A stretch of DNA of 64,000 bases from Chrysomallon squamiferum (taxonomy: Eukaryota > Mollusca > Gastropoda > Neomphalida > Peltospiridae), in contig CM022674.1 in assembly GCA_012295275.1 (NCBI GenBank), positions 15,348,953 through 15,412,952 on the forward strand. Direction: 5' to 3'. Under the pieces are notes generated by a model. That model ran no database searches, was not told the origin of the DNA, and saw only the letters and a program-made list of their open reading frames with translations. Positions 60,660 through 64,000 of this stretch are shown piece after piece; the first letter of the stretch is position 1, and each line of letters begins with the position of its first letter. A program made the position numbers and the translations under genes.

Positions 60660-61670
60660 ACATTAAAAATACACCACCAGGTAATTCATTTAATGTACAA
60701 TTACCCCATTTGCACTTTAAGCTGAGGTAAAAGTATTCACAATTATGTTGTTATGAGTGTGTAACTAATACACTAGATTAAGATAACATTACTGACACTA
60801 GTAAATTATTATCTAAACTTGTTATCTACATACTGAAAATAAACAATTACTCTGTATAGTGTGCACTGTAAAGCTACATAATAAGGTGTAAAGAAATATA
60901 ACTCTGCAGTGAGGTTTAATGTGAGTGTTGTATGATGTACCAAGTGTTGTAACATTTATTTGTATAAATAATTGTGTTACTACGTAAACAGGTTAGTTAT
61001 GGAGAGGACTTAAAATTCATCATCATTCGATTAGAACATCAGTAAAAATATTGTTGTTGTTGTTTGGGTATTTTTGTATTGTTTTTCTTTATTTGTATTT
61101 TTTTTAACTTTTGTTTTATTATTATTATTTTGTTTATTTTACAAAAAAATTTCAAAATATTCAAATTAAATATCATACATTTATTGAAATTTTCTTCAAA
61201 TTGAATATAGTTCTGCAAATAACAAAACTATAATGACAATACCAAAAACAACACCAACAGTAACAATAATCATTTTAGTTATATGTGATAAGTTGTTCAA
61301 CTATTATTCAAGTATTTCATTTAGAAAATATTTTTTTTCAAATGTACTCCAAAATATTGAAAGTAATGTGTTCAGCAACAAACCATGAAGAAATGGACAG
61401 AATGTTATTATATTTTCAACAAAGCTTGCATGTGAAGCAAAAAAAAAATGGAGAAGATGAAAAAATATCTTTCAGTTTATACTACCTAATGAATGCACAT
61501 TTTTAAAATCCCATATTTTAAAATTACTAACTTTACAAAAGAGTGCCACAAATTCGTGTTTTCAAATTCCGAAATTTACAATTATTATTTTTGATTTTTA
61601 ATATTAAGACTGGACCTATTTTTAAATACTTTATATCAAGTTCCCAAATTTTACATTTAAACTTACATAC

Positions 61671-61779
61671 CACATTTCCAACACCAGAATCTTCAATAAT
61701 TTTAACCAAACCATCATCAGGTTCTTTTCTCGTTGCATCACAAATTAACTTAATTATTGTTTTCCTTTGTTGCACTGAC
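61671..61779 (-). CDS. Ectodomain exon of receptor-kinase-like gene
   Basis: Acceptor after a long poly-T tract (TTTAG), donor GTATGT. One frame reads QQRKTIIKLICDATRKEPDD and GLVKIIEDSGVGNV. No domain recognised; assigned to this gene by strand, position and splice sites only. Confidence 0.4.
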
Positions 61780-61889
61780 CTAAAAAAAAAAAAAAAAAAT
61801 GTTTAAATAAATATATAAATAAATTAATGTTATTCTTTTTATTTACATCAAAGTCATTTTTGTTTAAATGTTACTTTTGGTGCTTGTGT

Positions 61890-61937
<48 letters not shown>

Positions 61938-62779
61938 ACCAATGTTTATAAATATTAAATTTTGTAAATTATATACCATGAAAATAAAAGTATGTTGTTA
62001 TGCTTATAAATATAAGACCAGTATCTATTGAATGCAAATACACTATTTTTTATATATATTTATAAATCAAATATGTACACATTAAAAATTAATTCTTATT
62101 ATTTAAAAATGATATCTGCAAGTATTTATATACATTAAAAGCAAATTCTTTTTATTTACAAATATTAAATTTGCATATACAACAATCTGAAAGACCATAA
62201 ATTCAAATATTCACAAATATAAGATCTTTTCTACCTCTATATTCAGTAAAAAAAAATTATAATACTTTATTTATTAATATAGTGAATAAATATTTGTTAA
62301 TTCAATAATGTTTGTTAACTGAAACATTATTATTGTGTTTAGAAATATGAAATTCACATCTACATATATCAAGCAAAAACAAATTTCAATATTTGTTAAC
62401 ATGAAATATGTACAGATCTGTATGCAACAAAAATAATTAATTTTGATTACAAATACTGAATTGTTAATAAAATTCATAATTTTATTTTTGTTTTTAATAT
62501 CATGAACAGAAAATGTGAATGTAGCTGTATTCAGTAAAAACAAATACATTTTTCATTGAACATAATAATGAAGTTTGTACATGCTTATAAATCTAGTGAA
62601 AATAAATTCAAATATTTATCTACATGCAATCTGCATGTACCTATCAGCATTAAAAACAAATTTGTTTATTTAAAAATTTCAGATCTTTGCTACCTGTAAT
62701 CTTCAAAACAAATATATTTAAATATATCAATTAAAATTTTAACATACTTTCAATAAAACCATGTTCTTTTATTTGTAAT

Positions 62780-63003
62780 TTATTTACTGTTGTTATTGTT
62801 GCTGTTGTTGTTGCTGTTGTTGTTGTTGTTGTTGCTGCTGTTATTGTTGTTGTTGTATTTGTTTTGTGTTGCTGTTGTATTTGCTGTTGTTGTTGTATTT
62901 GTTGTTGTTGCTCTTCTTCTTCTTCTTCTTCTTCTTCTTATTATTATTACTAAAGTAGCAGTAATAGCATGATTATTATTTCTTATTTTTTTATCATCAT
63001 CAT
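62780..63003. repeat. (GTT)n / (CTT)n / (ATT)n compound trinucleotide repeat
   Basis: GTT/GCT-rich units 62,785-62,905, CTT units 62,911-62,938, then ATT and ATC runs. Lies in an intron of the receptor-kinase-like gene. Confidence 0.88.
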
Positions 63004-63171
63004 CATCATTACTGATCTTATTATAATTTCTAAATGTAACTGTACATACATGAATTAAAAACAAATTCTTATACCATAAAACCTAAAATGAAATTTAAGA
63101 AATGTTGCTGTATATTTCCAATTACTAAATACAAATAATGATCCACTGATAAATATGAAGTGTGTAATTAC

Positions 63172-63301
63172 TTGTCTCCAGTAAAGACCAGTGCTGAGTT
63201 GGTGTGGTTGTTGCTGATATCTCGAATGACTCGAACTTGGTGTAGTTCTCCAAACCAAGAGTAAAATATTGTTTCTATTCTTTGATGTTGAAATTATATA
63301 C
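63172..63301 (-). CDS. FN3-like exon with an in-frame TAG
   Basis: Acceptor ATCAG, donor GTAATT. Reads VYNFNIKE, TAG, then KQYFTLGLENYTKFESFEIS and ATTTPTQHW. The L-NYT-F/Y and I-A-T pattern is that of the F and G strands of a fibronectin type III domain, common in receptor ectodomains. The single TAG lies between two halves in the same frame. Confidence 0.5.
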
Positions 63302-63878
63302 CTGATAAAAAAAAAAAAAAAAAAAAAAAAATGAAAAGAGATGAAACATTTTGTAGCTGACAGTTAAACATTAATGAATAATTATAGAAACAGAGAGAGC
63401 AAAATGTGAGTAAGTGAAAGACAGACAGTGAAAGGGAGAAAAAGAAGAAAGGTATAAACAGGGAAAAAGAAATACTGATGGAGAATGAGAGACAGAAAAA
63501 ATGAGAGAGATATAGAAATAGAGTGATAGAGAATAAGACAGAGAGAGAGAGAGACAGAAGAGAAACTATAATGAGAGAGAGTAATATATGGGGTAGAAAT
63601 GATAGAGAAAGAGAGAAATAATAGAGAGATACAGAAAGAAGAGAAAAGAGAGAAGAGAGAGAGAGAGAAATTTGGATTTTTATGAAATGAGACAGAGTTT
63701 AAATATATTTTATGAATATAGAGATTTAGAGAGATGAGACATATCTCAGTTAATGGGATCCATGTTAATTAGATATTAAACAACACATTTTTTCATGTCT
63801 AAATGTGTCAGTGTTGACTTGAGACATATTGTTTAAATATTATATTTATGAATGTGTATTTATGTAAAATGGATATAT

Positions 63879-63909
<31 letters not shown>

Positions 63910-64000
63910 CAGTTTCAATGGGAATATCCATGTTATTGTAGATATTTTCACAGTTAACAAATAAATTTTTTTCATTCTAATTTTTTTTTATATATGCAAC
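63302..64000. other. Non-coding, GA-rich
   Basis: Poly-A at 63,307-63,331 then about 300 bp of GAGA-rich purine sequence (63,390-63,670) and (GA)n at 63,884-63,908. No exon seen. Confidence 0.65.

Larger units (their letters stand above)
56806..63301 (-). pseudogene. Receptor-kinase-like gene (FN3-like, TM, kinase), incomplete
   Basis: Exons in transcription order: FN3-like piece 63,301-63,172, an exon at 61,779-61,671, a transmembrane exon from 59,975, a juxtamembrane exon 59,478-59,286, the kinase Gly-loop/VALK exon from 58,939, the APE/DVYSFG exon 57,833-57,646 and an RPT exon 56,936-56,806. The layout is that of a single-pass receptor with a tyrosine-kinase-like cytoplasmic domain. No exon with the HRD catalytic loop or DFG was found between 58,797 and 57,834. 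A TAG lies in the FN3 exon and a frame step in the juxtamembrane exon. 5' exons lie outside the window and a 3' continuation below 56,806 was not recognised. Confidence 0.65.

Overview
The window is AT-rich, intron-rich animal DNA full of microsatellites, almost certainly from a lophotrochozoan and most likely a mollusc. Evidence: spliced animal gene families with GT-AG exons (PARP12/ZAP-like ADP-ribosyltransferase, aromatic-amino-acid decarboxylase, rhodopsin-like GPCR, receptor kinase), LINE fragments, two 200-N scaffold gaps, and the short motif GGGAGATAACTC (58,375), which I associate with molluscan repeats. The species call is inference.

Layout. 1-8,176 (+): 3' part of a PARP12-like gene (copy A). 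About 98 tandem 17-residue repeats run straight into half a WWE domain, then two exons give a PARP catalytic domain and a C-terminal tail of ten 16-residue Ser/Thr repeats. 9,939-11,944 (-): four 3' exons of an aromatic-amino-acid decarboxylase (AADC) gene, inactivated. 14,750-15,084 (-): one GPCR exon. 16,345-17,160 (-): LINE endonuclease relic. 19,733-20,138: 60-bp minisatellite, then a gap. 20,339-35,272: about 15 kb of satellite with 100/120-bp subunits, a higher-order unit near 556 bp, kilobase block copies and an inverted end. 35,284-35,605: LINE 3' relic. 37,370-40,290 (-): second, differently broken AADC copy. 40,550-42,740 (+): duplicate carrying a Cys-rich exon and a truncated PARP12 N-terminus. 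43,250-43,420: inverted AADC exon relic. 44,131-45,434 (+): secreted His-rich repeat protein. 46,107-46,810 (-): two exons of an unknown protein. 48,210-53,396 (+): PARP12-like copy B (N-terminus, CCCH fingers, 17-residue repeats, WWE) ending at a gap. 55,386-56,737 (+): unknown gene. 56,806-63,301 (-): receptor-kinase-like gene with an FN3-like exon, TM, juxtamembrane, Gly-loop and C-lobe exons but no visible catalytic-loop exon.

The locus has been built by repeated segmental duplication: PARP12-like and AADC blocks recur in a nested pattern, and the copies carry different lesions. The most distinctive element is the PARP12/ZAP-type protein whose middle is a fast-expanding 51-bp coding minisatellite, with a 1,065-bp higher-order unit that has copied a nonsense codon three times. 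Many single-base frame breaks occur in otherwise well-preserved exons on both strands. Some may be consensus errors of a long-read assembly, so 'pseudogene' calls that rest only on one-base indels are provisional; those resting on nonsense codons, 4- and 8-bp indels, a splice-site change or missing exons are firmer.
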